The notes: generated by a model from the sequence alone, not told the origin. 64,000 bases of DNA from Pigmentiphaga daeguensis (GCF_039523035.1 NZ_BAAAEN010000003.1:318924-382923), one strand, 5' to 3'; numbered from the stretch's first letter, positions 37,595-46,075 are shown. Translations and numbers: made by a program.

Positions 37595-38796
37595 CCTGGA
37601 GCCAGCCCACCGATCTGCGCACGCAGGTCGAACGGCTGTGGCAGCGCGGCGAACTGCTGCGTACCGTGGTCGGCGGTGACACACTGAATTGGCCATTGCG
37701 GCTGTCGCTGAAGTCGCCGTCCGCCGCCGATCTCAGCAACCGTTTCGATGCCGTGCGCGGCTGGGTGCGGGAGATCAGCGCCATGCCGCGCGTGCGCATC
37801 GAATGGCGCGAGTGGATGCACCGGGTGCAGGGCCGGCAGCGCCTGCCGGACACGCTGTGGATCGATACGTTGGACGATGCACTGGCGATGATCGGCAAGA
37901 CCGGCGATGCCCGCCGGTTCCAGGCGCTCTGGCAGCAAACTGCCGAAGCGCAACCCACACTGCTGGCATGGCTGCAAAGATCGCCGTTGCAGACTTTGGC
38001 GCTGGCCGAACACTGGCCACGCCTGCTGGCCGTGGTGGCCTGGGTGCAAGCCCATCCGCGCCCAGGCGTCTATCTTCGGCAGGTTGACGCGCCGGGCGTG
38101 GACAGCAAATTCATCGAAGCCCATCGCGGTACGCTGGCTCAGTGGCTGGATCTGGCTTTGCCGACGGAAGCCATCGACCACGCTGCTACCGGGATGGCCG
38201 GGTTTGCCCGTCGCTACGGTTTTCTGGAGAAGCCCGTTCGCATCCGCCTGCGCTTGCTCGATCCGCAACTGCCCCAGCTTCCCGGCTGCACCGGACTGAC
38301 CGACATCACCCTGGATGAGGATAGCTTCGCCACGCTCACCTTGCCTGCGCAGCGTGTGTTCATCACCGAAAACGAGGTGAACTTCCTAGCGTTCCCACCG
38401 GTCTCCAGTGCCATCGTCGTGTTCGGTGCCGGCTATGGCTGGGGAGCGCTCGCCCGAGCCAACTGGCTGCATCGCGCCTCTCTGCACTACTGGGGAGACA
38501 TCGATACCCATGGCTTTGCCATTCTGGACAGCCTGCGCAAGTATTTCCCGCTAGCCGCTTCGTTCCTCATGGACCGCTCCACCCTGATGGCCCACGCACT
38601 TCAATGGGGTGACGAGCCCCTCGACAAACGCCATACGTTGCCCTTGTCCCGACTGGTCGATGAGGAGGCCGCTCTCTACGACGACTTGCGTCATGACCGA
38701 ATCCGGCCACAGCTGCGGCTGGAACAGGAACGCATCAGCTATCGCTGGCTATGCGCGGCGTTGGCGACAACAGTCCAGGACGATTCTCGGCCGTAG
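37591..38796 (+). CDS. jetD: JetD-like Wadjet nuclease subunit (DUF3322/DUF2220)
   Basis: 401 residues, full length for JetD. The N-terminal DUF3322 part starts DLRTQVERLWQRGELLRTVV. The C-terminal toprim-like DUF2220 part contains VFITENEVNFLAFPP and YWGDIDTHGFAILDSLRKYF, with the Glu and Asp-x-Asp residues of the metal site. In a complete Wadjet system JetD cleaves small circular plasmids after JetABC extrudes DNA loops. Because jetA, jetB and most of jetC are missing here, it is probably orphaned. The frame itself is intact. Confidence 0.88.
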   Translation: MTWSQPTDLRTQVERLWQRGELLRTVVGGDTLNWPLRLSLKSPSAADLSNRFDAVRGWVREISAMPRVRIEWREWMHRVQGRQRLPDTLWIDTLDDALAMIGKTGDARRFQALWQQTAEAQPTLLAWLQRSPLQTLALAEHWPRLLAVVAWVQAHPRPGVYLRQVDAPGVDSKFIEAHRGTLAQWLDLALPTEAIDHAATGMAGFARRYGFLEKPVRIRLRLLDPQLPQLPGCTGLTDITLDEDSFATLTLPAQRVFITENEVNFLAFPPVSSAIVVFGAGYGWGALARANWLHRASLHYWGDIDTHGFAILDSLRKYFPLAASFLMDRSTLMAHALQWGDEPLDKRHTLPLSRLVDEEAALYDDLRHDRIRPQLRLEQERISYRWLCAALATTVQDDSRP

Positions 38797-38817
38797 CGGT
38801 ATGTCCTGCCGATGTCG

Positions 38818-40062
38818 TCAGGGCGTGGTCGATTCGACGAACGCCGGCTCGAAATCCAGCAGGTCGGTACCGCGCATGCCCAATCCCCGGGCCACTGCAC
38901 GCCAGCCCGCCACGGCCTGGGCCACTTCGTTCCAGATCGCCTGCGCTTGCGCAGCATCCAGCCTGAAATACGACGCGGCGGCCATCAGCATGTCACGGCT
39001 GTCGATGACGCCGGTGTCCTCGGTCAGCCAGGTCTTGCTCTCGCGACGGTCGCCCGGCATCGGGTTCAGGTCGAAGGCCGGCGACAGGCGCCAGCCGCGC
39101 CGGCGCGCGTCGTAGAGGAAGCCGGTGTTGCGCAGGTGGTCGTCGGTATTGCAGATCAGGAAATTGAGGACCAGCCGCCGCCACAGCTCATGGATGTCGG
39201 CGATCGGATCGGCGCCCGACTGAAGCAGCACATCCACCAGTTCGGTGTAGGCATGCGTCGCATCGCGGCCATCGGACTGGAGCATCGTCGCGGCCGACAC
39301 GTAGGGGATGCGAGCGCCGTCGTCGGTGCGGTCGAAACGCCGGATGACGGCGACCGCCGTGCCGCCGATCATTTCCACGCGGGCCGGCGCCGCGCGGATG
39401 CCGGCCCTGGCCGCCAGTTGCATGGCCAGCACTTCGCCCCGGATCACGTCGCGCCGGTCCGCCTGGCTGGGAAACTTGCCGACCGCCAGGCGTCCGTCAG
39501 CGTCCCGCACCGTGGACTTCGGCCGGGCACCACCCAGCGACGTGCCTTGCCCCAGCAGGTAGCGCAGGTCCTGCGCACTTTCCGTTCCGTCTTCCAGGGC
39601 GCGGGCCGCGTGGAGCACCTTCTCCAGTTCCACCAGTGGCGGTACGTGCCGGTTCGCTCCTCCGGCGCGCAGGTAGGCGCCAGAGTGCGGATCGAACAGG
39701 CGCAGCGCGCCGATGCGCGCCTCGTCGTCCACCCACATCACGAAGTCCACCGGGTCCAATGCAGGCGTGTCGCGGTCCTCCTGCCGCAGCTTCGCATGGG
39801 CGCGCCGGATCACGCGCTCGCCCCAGGCGTCGGGCGCGGTGTCCTCCAGCGCGAGGAAGAACACCTGCCGGGGATGTTGCACGCCGGCCACCGGCTGGAG
39901 GTCGGGCGACAGCGTGAAGAACCGGGCATCCCGCAGCCAGCCTTCGTCATAGCTGAACGCGCTGCGCCGGCCGCTGCCAAGATGCAGGCGCCCCACGACC
40001 AAGCCGCTCGCCCCCAGGTGGACTTCGAGGTCCGGACGTCGTGCGGGCCGAGGCGTTGCCAT
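38818..40062 (-). CDS. hipA: HipA-family toxin kinase
   Basis: 414 residues, normal length. N-terminal subdomain VHLGASGLVVGRLHLGSGRR. The ATP-binding/Gly-rich region is GQGTSLGGARPKSTVRDADG. The catalytic loop is FLICNTDDHLRNTGFLYD and the metal motif is LSPAFDLNPMPG. HipA phosphorylates glutamyl-tRNA synthetase in E. coli; related HipA toxins use other synthetases. It overlaps hipB by 1 nt. It converges with jetD. A decayed second copy is at 23766-24290. Confidence 0.92.
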   Translation of the reverse strand: MATPRPARRPDLEVHLGASGLVVGRLHLGSGRRSAFSYDEGWLRDARFFTLSPDLQPVAGVQHPRQVFFLALEDTAPDAWGERVIRRAHAKLRQEDRDTPALDPVDFVMWVDDEARIGALRLFDPHSGAYLRAGGANRHVPPLVELEKVLHAARALEDGTESAQDLRYLLGQGTSLGGARPKSTVRDADGRLAVGKFPSQADRRDVIRGEVLAMQLAARAGIRAAPARVEMIGGTAVAVIRRFDRTDDGARIPYVSAATMLQSDGRDATHAYTELVDVLLQSGADPIADIHELWRRLVLNFLICNTDDHLRNTGFLYDARRRGWRLSPAFDLNPMPGDRRESKTWLTEDTGVIDSRDMLMAAASYFRLDAAQAQAIWNEVAQAVAGWRAVARGLGMRGTDLLDFEPAFVESTTP

Positions 40063-40472
40063 CAGAAGCCCTCCAGGTCATCGGCAGGCGCGGGCGCATC
40101 GCCCTTGTCGACGACGGGCGCTGCCTGCCGCTTCCTGCCGGCAGAGGTGCGTACCCGCTGCGGCAACTGCGCCCGCACCAGTTCCATGCCGAGCGCATCG
40201 TTCTCCAGGGTCATCGCCTGGGCCAGGTCATCGAGCCGGCCCAGCACGTGCAGCGCGCGCAGGAAGGTGTGCAGCGCGGTGCCGGGATAGCCATCTTCCA
40301 TGCGCCGGACGGTGCTCAGGGACGTGCCGATGCGCTGAGCAAGGTCTTCCTGGCTGAGGCGGCGCATGCGCCGCGCCGCCGAGATGTCCTGCCCCAGGCG
40401 GCGCAGCGCGCGCGCGACAGGCTGCGGCATCGCCACCTGCGCACCGGAGCGCTTTTGCTCGGAAGAAGACAT
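40062..40472 (-). CDS. hipB: HipB-family antitoxin, XRE-type HTH
   Basis: 136 residues. HTH core: LGQDISAARRMRRLSQEDLA, QRIGTSLSTVRRMEDGYPGT. A Lys/Arg/Pro-rich C-terminal tail (TSAGRKRQAAPVVDKGDAPA) is longer than in E. coli HipB (about 88 residues) and may contact HipA. It should bind HipA and repress the operon via the inverted repeat upstream. It precedes hipA with 1-nt overlap. Confidence 0.92.
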   Translation of the reverse strand: MSSSEQKRSGAQVAMPQPVARALRRLGQDISAARRMRRLSQEDLAQRIGTSLSTVRRMEDGYPGTALHTFLRALHVLGRLDDLAQAMTLENDALGMELVRAQLPQRVRTSAGRKRQAAPVVDKGDAPAPADDLEGF

Positions 40473-40483
40473 CTTTTAGGGCC

Positions 40484-40524
40484 TCAAATATGAAGTTATT
40501 TTCGAAATAAGCATTCATATTTGA
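40484..40524. promoter_or_regulatory. hipBA operator: 11-bp perfect inverted repeat
   Basis: TCAAATATGAA (40484-40494) and its exact reverse complement TTCATATTTGA (40514-40524) are separated by 19 nt. The spacer is itself a near-palindrome centred on TTCGAA. The site lies 12 bp before the hipB start, in an AT-rich stretch, which suits autorepression. Confidence 0.7.
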
Positions 40525-41028
40525 ATGCAAAAATGGGGGTCAGTCAACCCAGTCCATGTCTGCCCTTGCAGTTCTGGTGACCGCGCTGCGCCATTGCCAG
40601 CCGTCCTGTTCGTGAGAGGTATCACCGGGCTGCCAACTCCCGATGAAATCCGGCAGGTGATCTCACCTCGTCACCGCTCGCACTGCGTCTGCTGATAGAC
40701 CGTCGCTGTCTTGCACGCCGGTATCGCCCTGGCTCGAACGCGAGAAGACCGAATCCGTCTTTCGCCGCGATGGCGTCTGTAGCAAAACCTCGTTATCGAG
40801 CCATCCTGCCATGTGCAGTCAACCGCTTGAAGCATACCGCCACGCAGAGGCTCGGTGCTGGTGGACAAGCGCCATATCGACAGGCGGCTGCTCTGGTGAA
40901 CATCCGTCATTCCGGCCTTTCCCACAAGCCAAGCCGCCACCGTCTCGCGCCGTGAAGGCGCGTCCCGGCAGCGATTCCAATCAACGAGAGGAAACAGATG
41001 TCCTGAATCCTGTTACCAGGGAGCAGCC
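40525..41028. other. Intergenic region before the ICE maintenance module
   Basis: 504 bp between the hipBA operator and the first ICE gene. I found no convincing coding frame or RNA gene. It likely holds the promoter for the ICE maintenance genes and may contain decayed sequence. Confidence 0.35.
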
Positions 41029-41787
41029 ATGCGAAAGCCTTCATCCGGCCCCCAAGCCAAGGTCTTCTACCGTCCGATCGAGGCAGCCATCCAGTGGGCG
41101 GGGCTGTCGCGTTTCGAACGCCGCATCCTCGATGTCGCCAAGGGGATGAACCGCTTGCCCGAGCACCCCGAACTGGCGCGCTGGCCACAGCTTCGCCTGA
41201 ACGCGGAACGGATCTACGACGCACTGGTGCATCTCGACCTTCCCTACGGCAAGGATGGCCTCACGAGCAACGATCCCGCCTTGCTCGATGACCCTGGCCT
41301 CACGATCCGCCACGTCGATCTGAAGGCATGGATGATCCGTTTCTATCCCGACCAGCGACCGGCCTTCCTGTTCGATGCCTTCGAGCGTCACCTGCACCCG
41401 GCCGTCAGTGTCGATGCGGTGCAGGCACTGGTCATGGATCGCGAGGCGTTGAAGCTCCAGTTTGCCGACAGGGTGCAAGCCTGGGATGCGCTCTATGCCC
41501 AGTTCCAGGCGCTCAGCCAGGAGCACCAGGCGCGCACGGAGCGCGAGAAGCGTTCCGGGGTGCCGGGCGCCCGCAGTGAGTCCACCTACCTGAACATCGT
41601 TGGCGGTCTTCTGACCCTGCTGCTGGGCAAGTCGCCCAATGGCGTTCCCTATTCGTCCTTCGAGACGCTGGAATCGGTCATCAGTGCGCTGGTTGCCCAT
41701 TACGGCGACAAGTCCGGGATCAGCGAGCGAACGCTGTGGGCGAAGTTTTCGGCAGCCAGGCGTCATCTCGCCACCCAGGACCGCTGA
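41029..41787 (+). CDS. Conserved ICE protein of unknown function (clc/PAGI-type)
   Basis: 252 residues. The layout AKVFYRPIEAAIQWAGLSRF, LRLNAERIYDALVHLDLPYG and ESTYLNIVGGLLTLLLGKSP, then ERTLWAKFSAARRHL matches a conserved, uncharacterised family located just upstream of alpA/parA in ICEclc- and PAGI-2-like elements. A central Glu/Lys-rich helix (QALSQEHQARTEREKR) could be a coiled coil. No signal peptide or membrane segment is seen. It probably helps element maintenance. It is 110 bp before alpA. Confidence 0.75.
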   Translation: MRKPSSGPQAKVFYRPIEAAIQWAGLSRFERRILDVAKGMNRLPEHPELARWPQLRLNAERIYDALVHLDLPYGKDGLTSNDPALLDDPGLTIRHVDLKAWMIRFYPDQRPAFLFDAFERHLHPAVSVDAVQALVMDREALKLQFADRVQAWDALYAQFQALSQEHQARTEREKRSGVPGARSESTYLNIVGGLLTLLLGKSPNGVPYSSFETLESVISALVAHYGDKSGISERTLWAKFSAARRHLATQDR

Positions 41788-41897
41788 CTGCAAGTGCAGA
41801 CGCCGAGCCTGCACTTGCGGTGACTGCGCGGGAACCGCGCTATTGAATACGGGGCACGTCCATCACCGCCGCTACACAGCGCCAAGGAGTGCCCCTC

Positions 41898-42116
41898 GTG
41901 ACTGCCCAGACCATCGCCACCGCGACGCCGAACGAACACCGCATCCTGCGCCGCGCGGAAGTCGAGGCCAAGACCGGCTTCAAGCGCGCCCACATTTACA
42001 ACCTGATCAAGGAGGGCAAGTTTCCCAAGCCCCTGCGCCTCGGGGTACGCGCCATCGGCTGGGATTCGGTGGAGATCGATCAGTGGATCACCGATCGACT
42101 CAGGGAACGGGCGTGA
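41898..42116 (+). CDS. alpA: AlpA-family excisionase-type regulator
   Basis: 72 residues from GTG 41898, 8 bases after AAGGAG; another GTG at 41889 is too close to that site. The core LRRAEVEAKTGFKRAHIYNL with PKPLRLGVRAIGWDSVEIDQ and WITDRLRERA is the AlpA/excisionase winged helix. In ICEclc-like elements this gene precedes parA and regulates excision or transfer genes. It is 42 bp upstream of the ParA hybrid. Confidence 0.9.
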   Translation: MTAQTIATATPNEHRILRRAEVEAKTGFKRAHIYNLIKEGKFPKPLRLGVRAIGWDSVEIDQWITDRLRERA

Positions 42117-42157
42117 GCCCGCGCTCCGTCGGAATCCCTTCCACGAGGAGTCGCGCC

Positions 42158-43030
42158 ATGCAGGTGGTATCCATCATTTCGACCAAGGGTGGCGTCGGCA
42201 AGACGACCACCGCGGCGAACCTGGGCGGCTTCATCGCCGATGCAGGGCTGCGCGTGCTGCTGCTGGACCTGGACGTACAGCCCACCTTGTCGAGCTACTT
42301 CACGCTCGGCACGCATGCGCCTGCCGGTATCTACGAGATGCTGGCCTTCAACGAGCAGCGTATCGAGCAATTGGCTTCGCAGACCGCTGTGGCAGGTCTC
42401 GACCTGGTGGTGTCGAACGACCACCGCGGCGAACTGAACACACTGCTGCTGCATGCACCCGACGGGCGCCTGCGCCTGCGTCACCTGCTTCCCTCGCTGG
42501 CGTCGCACTACGACCTGCTGCTGATCGATACCCAGGGAGCGCGCAGTGTGCTGCTGGAGATGGCGGTACTGGCCTCCAGCCTGGCGCTGTCGCCGGTGAC
42601 ACCGGAAATCCTGGCGGCGCGTGAGCTGAGGCGCGGCACGCTGCAACTGATCGAGGACATCGCTCCGTATCGGCACCTCGGCATCGAGCCACCGCCGCTG
42701 CCAGACCGCTTCCAGCGTTTGAAGCACGAGCAGCAGTCCGGCGCGCTGGTGGCCTTGCGGCAGGTGGACGAAGCCCAGCGGCAGGCGGTGCTGGACGAAT
42801 GGGAGGCGCGCTGCTGCAACAGCTCGGTGCGCAACCCGGCTGGCTACCTGTTCGGCATCATCCAGAAGGCGATCCGTGGGGAGTTCAAGGCCTGGGCGGG
42901 CGACAGCGCCACGGTGCCGCCTGCTTCCCGTCCACCCGCGCCGGCACCGGCGCCATCGGCACCGCCGGTATCCCCCGAAGTGGCGCGCGCCCACCTGGCG
43001 CGGCTGCGGGCGGCCCTGCGCGACCCGTGA
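42158..43030 (+). CDS. parA: ParA-type ATPase fused to the end of a different ICE protein (deletion hybrid)
   Basis: 290 residues from ATG 42158 after GAGGAG. Residues 1 to about 180 are normal ICE ParA: IISTKGGVGKTTTAANLGGF (deviant Walker A), LLLDLDVQPTLSSYF, LLLIDTQGARSVLLEMAVLA and HLGIEPPPL. At about residue 181 it switches to FQRLKHEQQSGALVALRQVD, QAVLDEWEARCCNSSVRNPA and YLFGIIQKAIRGEFKAWAG with a Pro-rich tail. The latter resembles the C-terminus of STY4528-type ICE replication proteins, not ParA. So a deletion appears to have joined two genes in frame and removed everything between. ParA function is doubtful. Confidence 0.75.
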   Translation: MQVVSIISTKGGVGKTTTAANLGGFIADAGLRVLLLDLDVQPTLSSYFTLGTHAPAGIYEMLAFNEQRIEQLASQTAVAGLDLVVSNDHRGELNTLLLHAPDGRLRLRHLLPSLASHYDLLLIDTQGARSVLLEMAVLASSLALSPVTPEILAARELRRGTLQLIEDIAPYRHLGIEPPPLPDRFQRLKHEQQSGALVALRQVDEAQRQAVLDEWEARCCNSSVRNPAGYLFGIIQKAIRGEFKAWAGDSATVPPASRPPAPAPAPSAPPVSPEVARAHLARLRAALRDP

Positions 43031-43037
43031 CCGGCCG

Positions 43038-43058
43038 AGCTATCCCCAGGGGATAGCT
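43038..43058. repeat. Perfect 21-bp palindrome after the ParA hybrid
   Basis: AGCTATCCCC (43038-43047), one A, then GGGGATAGCT (43049-43058). It starts 7 bp after the stop. Without a T tract it could be a terminator-like stem, or a site retained from the deleted ICE segment. Confidence 0.6.
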
Positions 43059-43111
43059 GGGACAGGGAGCCTTCTGGCGGGCAGTCGGCCCGGCCCTGGC
43101 TCTTGCGCGAG

Positions 43112-43123
43112 TCTCAATTGAGA
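43112..43123. promoter_or_regulatory. Palindromic operator upstream of relBE
   Basis: TCTCAATTGAGA is a perfect 12-bp palindrome 38 bp before the antitoxin start, followed by an AT-rich TACAAAATAC stretch resembling a -10 region. It is well placed for RelB autorepression. Confidence 0.5.
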
Positions 43124-43161
43124 TACAAAATACAGCCTGATGCACAAACAGGAGAGCCGAG

Positions 43162-43461
43162 ATGGCCGCACAGACTTCGATGCTGCACATCCGTGTGGAC
43201 GATAAGCTCAAGGCCGATGCCGCCGAGAAGCTCGCCGGGGTCGGCCTCACCGTTTCGGACGCCGTGCGCATCCTGCTGACCCGTGTGGTCAAGGAAGGCG
43301 CGCTGCCGGCTGGCCTCACGGCCGACCCGGAGGCCTACGATGCCTGGTTCCGGGCGAAGGTTCAGGAGGCGCTGGCCGACACACGGCCGCCGGTGCCGCA
43401 CCAGCAGGTCATGGACGAGGCGCAGGCCCTGATCGACAGGAAGCGGCGTGCGCGTACTTGA
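43162..43461 (+). CDS. relB: RelB/DinJ-family antitoxin
   Basis: 99 residues. The ribbon-helix-helix part is MLHIRVDDKLKADAAEKLAG, LTVSDAVRILLTRVVKEGAL, and the C-terminal half is the toxin-binding tail ending AQALIDRKRRART. It overlaps the toxin gene by 14 nt. The pair stabilises mobile DNA by post-segregational killing or acts in stress. Confidence 0.92.
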   Translation: MAAQTSMLHIRVDDKLKADAAEKLAGVGLTVSDAVRILLTRVVKEGALPAGLTADPEAYDAWFRAKVQEALADTRPPVPHQQVMDEAQALIDRKRRART

Positions 43462-43735
43462 GTGGCGGCAAGCTGCCCGCGCCGACCTGCTGGCGATTGT
43501 TGACTACATCTCGGACGACAACCCCGATGCCGCGCAGCGGTTGAAGGACGACATCGAGGCCAAGGCCGCGAAGCTGCCGGAGCGCCCGAAGCTCTACCGG
43601 CCTGGCCGCGTGGCCGGCACGCGGGAGATGGTCGTGCGTGCGAACTACGTCGTGGTCTACATGGAGGACACCCGCGCGGTGTCCATCCTGCGCGTGTTGC
43701 ACGCCGCGCAGCAGTGGCCGCCGGCACGGGAGTGA
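43448..43735 (+). CDS. relE: RelE/ParE-family toxin
   Basis: 95 residues. The fold starts LEWRQAARADLLAIVDYISD, then AAKLPERPKLYRPGRVAGTR, then MVVRANYVVVYMEDTRAVSI with the terminal RVLHAAQQWP. This spacing is nearer ParE/RelE of the DinJ-YafQ-like group. Whether it cuts mRNA or blocks gyrase cannot be told from sequence. Co-transcribed with the antitoxin. Confidence 0.9.
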   Translation: MRVLEWRQAARADLLAIVDYISDDNPDAAQRLKDDIEAKAAKLPERPKLYRPGRVAGTREMVVRANYVVVYMEDTRAVSILRVLHAAQQWPPARE

Positions 43736-43747
43736 AGGCGGTTTTCC

Positions 43748-43909
43748 TCACTGGCTGTTACGCTCGAAGAGCCGGACGCCAAGATCATCCTCCAATTGGC
43801 GGATGGATCGCGACAGAGGCGACTGTTCGATGTGAAGTCGCTCCGCAGCACGGGTAAAGCTGAGTTCCTCCGCCACGGCGATGAAATACCGGATATGGCG
43901 CATCAGCAT
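43748..43909 (-). pseudogene. LysR regulator, N-terminal fragment
   Basis: 53 residues only: LMRHIRYFIAVAEELSFTRA, then AERLHIEQSPLSRSIRQLED, ending LGVRLFERNSQ and a stop. This is a complete LysR HTH, but the effector domain is missing, as the next codons run into unrelated DNA beside the RelE gene. It probably marks a junction where relBE-side DNA replaced the gene body. Confidence 0.8.
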
Positions 43910-44004
43910 CGTTACGCTCCGGAAACTCGCCCCGCGTCCTGCTGGCCCATGCCGGCAGACAGGTTCGCCACGTCCGGGGACATGAAGGACTCTCCGCTAT
44001 CGTG

Positions 44005-44430
44005 CTAGACCGGCTTCACAAATGCCAACACAGCTATGGTTAGCATCGCAATCACGATGCCTAGATCAGCACCGGGAATTCTTCTTATAGCTGCTCCAGT
44101 TCGAATGCAATGACGTATTCGCCCGGAACGGAATCCATGCAAGGCGGAGAGCGCGACGACGAAAGCCAGCTTGACCAGCAACCATCGTGATGACAGCCAT
44201 CCTGCGCTGAGCGCCAGTGATAACCCGAAGATCCAGGTCAACAACAATGCAGGTGTCGTGACAAGGAGATCAAAGCGCTGCAATGCAGCGAGCATCCCTG
44301 CTTGTTCTTCCGGTGGGGACTGCGAAATGACATTTACTATCCTTTCTTGCGCAAGCAAGCCGCCTACCAGAAACACCACCGCTGTCACGTGCGTCGCCAC
44401 CAAATAGGGATAGAGCGCCGCAATCATCAT
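44005..44430 (-). CDS. Four-segment membrane protein, CopD/HemJ-like
   Basis: 141 residues with four hydrophobic segments (about 8-26, 52-74, 82-98, 120-138). The first has the pattern LYPYLVATHVTAVVFLVGGL with a His in the membrane, as in CopD/HemJ-like proteins. Start overlaps the end of the DUF3817 gene (ATGA-like coupling). Function is not established; heme or copper-linked redox are family possibilities. Confidence 0.6.
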   Translation of the reverse strand: MMIAALYPYLVATHVTAVVFLVGGLLAQERIVNVISQSPPEEQAGMLAALQRFDLLVTTPALLLTWIFGLSLALSAGWLSSRWLLVKLAFVVALSALHGFRSGRIRHCIRTGAAIRRIPGADLGIVIAMLTIAVLAFVKPV

Positions 44431-44798
44431 CAGGCCTGTCCGATCTCGTTGAATATTCTCGCCCGTTCACGTAGCCACCGGATATTGAGATAGCCGCCGA
44501 ATGGCAGGAACGCAACTGCGAACAATCGAAGCATTTCACGTTTATGCCAGCCGCCGCCGGCTACAGTTTGCAAGGCAGTCCATAGGTACGCCAAGAATGC
44601 GATCCCATGTATTGGCCCAAGTAGCTTCGAGCCATACGGCCAATCCCCGAAATGCCTGAGAGGTGCCGCAACGAACACTAGCAGGATCAGAGTTGTCGCC
44701 TCGACGATCGACGCCTTCTCCAGGCGCCTCAGTTGTTTGGATTCAATACTTCTGATTTGATCGAGTGAGTTCTTTTCTGCCTGTGCGCTTGTGGTCAT
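44430..44798 (-). CDS. DUF3817 membrane protein
   Basis: 122 residues. Membrane segments at about 35-50 (TTLILLVFVAAPLRHF) and 63-80 (LLGPIHGIAFLAYLWTA), plus a third near 92-105. The GPIHGIAFLAYL signature is characteristic of DUF3817. It is the first gene of a two-gene unit with the CopD-like protein, and is divergent from the GlxA-like regulator. Function unknown. Confidence 0.75.
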   Translation of the reverse strand: MTTSAQAEKNSLDQIRSIESKQLRRLEKASIVEATTLILLVFVAAPLRHFGDWPYGSKLLGPIHGIAFLAYLWTALQTVAGGGWHKREMLRLFAVAFLPFGGYLNIRWLRERARIFNEIGQA

Positions 44799-45000
44799 GA
44801 CTCATCCGCTGGGTGGCTCAATATGTCAGAACAATCCAGGCGCCTGATTGATGCAGGCATGCCTCGACCTTGTTCAATGGTTATGTTTTCAGCGACTTTC
44901 CTCTCGCCGGAAGCGCAAGTATGTCGACATGTCGGAAGTTCGCCAATTGGCTAGAATGCCTTCTATCGAAGGATTCTCGCCAATCAAGGGAGCGAGTTCT

Positions 45001-45957
45001 GTGAAGCAAAGTGCAGTACACAGGGTAGCCATCCTGGCGTTTGATGGCGTTGTGCCGTTTGACCTGACGATGGCCTGCGAGATGTTCGGGCGCGCGCCCC
45101 TCCCGCCGGGGAAGATCCCATACGAGGTTCTCGTATGCGCCCAGTCGAATCGTATTCGAACAAAGTTGTTCGACATGCGTATCCGCTGGGGCTTGAGCCA
45201 TGCCGTGAATGCCCAGACTGTCATCATTCCGGGGCTCGACAATGCCCTTTCCCCTATCCCCAACACCCTGCTGGAAGCCATCCGAGCAGCGGAAAAGAAT
45301 GGTGCGAGGATCGCATCGTTGTGCAGTGGCGCCTTCATCCTGGCACGCACGGGGCTGCTAGATGGCATGCGTGCCACCACCCACTGGCGTGGTGTACAAC
45401 TTCTGGCAGATCTCTTCCCACAGGTCACAGTCGACCCCAATGTTCTTTTCGTGGACAACGGTCGGATACTCACCTCGGCAGGCGCGTGCGCCGGAATGGA
45501 TCTGTGCCTACACATGATTCGACAAGACTGCGGCAATGCCGTTGCAGCAGACACAGCACGATGTGCCGTCATGCCTCTTGCACGAGAAGGCGGGCAGGCG
45601 CAGTTCATCGCCTACGATCCCCCTGGCGCACCTTCCAATCTCAGCCCATTGCTGCAATGGATCGAAGAGCGGCTAGATCAAGATTTAACCCTGAAGGACA
45701 TGGCTGGGCGGGCTGCGATGAGTAGCCGCACCTTGAATCGACGGTTTCAGGAACAACTGAACACTAGCCCTCTCCAGTGGCTTCTAAGGGCGCGTGTCAG
45801 GCGTGCGCAGACTTTGCTAGAAACGACAAACCTACCCGTTGAGCACATCGCTAGTGCAGTGGGCTTTGGAAGCCCCACCTCCCTGCGGGAACATTTCGGC
45901 CGGATCGTGGGAGTCAGCCCAACGGCCTATCGAAAATCCTTTAATCCTGTGCGCTGA
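45001..45957 (+). CDS. GlxA-family AraC-type transcriptional regulator (DJ-1/PfpI fusion)
   Basis: 318 residues from a GTG at 45001 after GGGAG; an in-frame ATG further upstream adds a non-conserved tail. N-terminal DJ-1/PfpI domain: VAILAFDGVVPFDLTMACEM, IIPGLDNALSPIPNTLLEAI, ASLCSGAFILARTGLLDGMR, THWRGVQLLADLFPQV. C-terminal AraC domain with two HTHs: LKDMAGRAAMSSRTLNRRFQ and LPVEHIASAVGFGSPTSLRE. It may control the divergent membrane gene pair. A 52-bp part of this gene is duplicated at 47568. Confidence 0.9.
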   Translation: MKQSAVHRVAILAFDGVVPFDLTMACEMFGRAPLPPGKIPYEVLVCAQSNRIRTKLFDMRIRWGLSHAVNAQTVIIPGLDNALSPIPNTLLEAIRAAEKNGARIASLCSGAFILARTGLLDGMRATTHWRGVQLLADLFPQVTVDPNVLFVDNGRILTSAGACAGMDLCLHMIRQDCGNAVAADTARCAVMPLAREGGQAQFIAYDPPGAPSNLSPLLQWIEERLDQDLTLKDMAGRAAMSSRTLNRRFQEQLNTSPLQWLLRARVRRAQTLLETTNLPVEHIASAVGFGSPTSLREHFGRIVGVSPTAYRKSFNPVR

Positions 45958-45974
45958 ACTGCCTGGACGAGTTC

Positions 45975-46075
45975 TCACTTGAACTCCGCACTGAACTTCC
46001 TTCGCTTCGACATGAACACTCCTCAGGGCCTTCATCGGCCTCCTTGTAAGTGTCCGTGATATCGGGGGTGAACCC
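45975..46075 (-). mobile_element. IS3-family left end with the start of orfA (remnant)
   Basis: On the minus strand, a region around CCCCGATATCACGGACACTT (about 46062-46043) precedes ATG 46013 that encodes MSKRRKFSAEFK, a standard IS3 OrfA N-terminus, then stops at TGA (45975-45977). The rest of the element is gone. It lies between the GlxA-like gene and the truncated MFS gene. Confidence 0.6.

Noticed and set aside
36440..38796. A functional Wadjet plasmid-defence system
   Set aside because: jetA, jetB and the ATP-binding half of jetC are missing.
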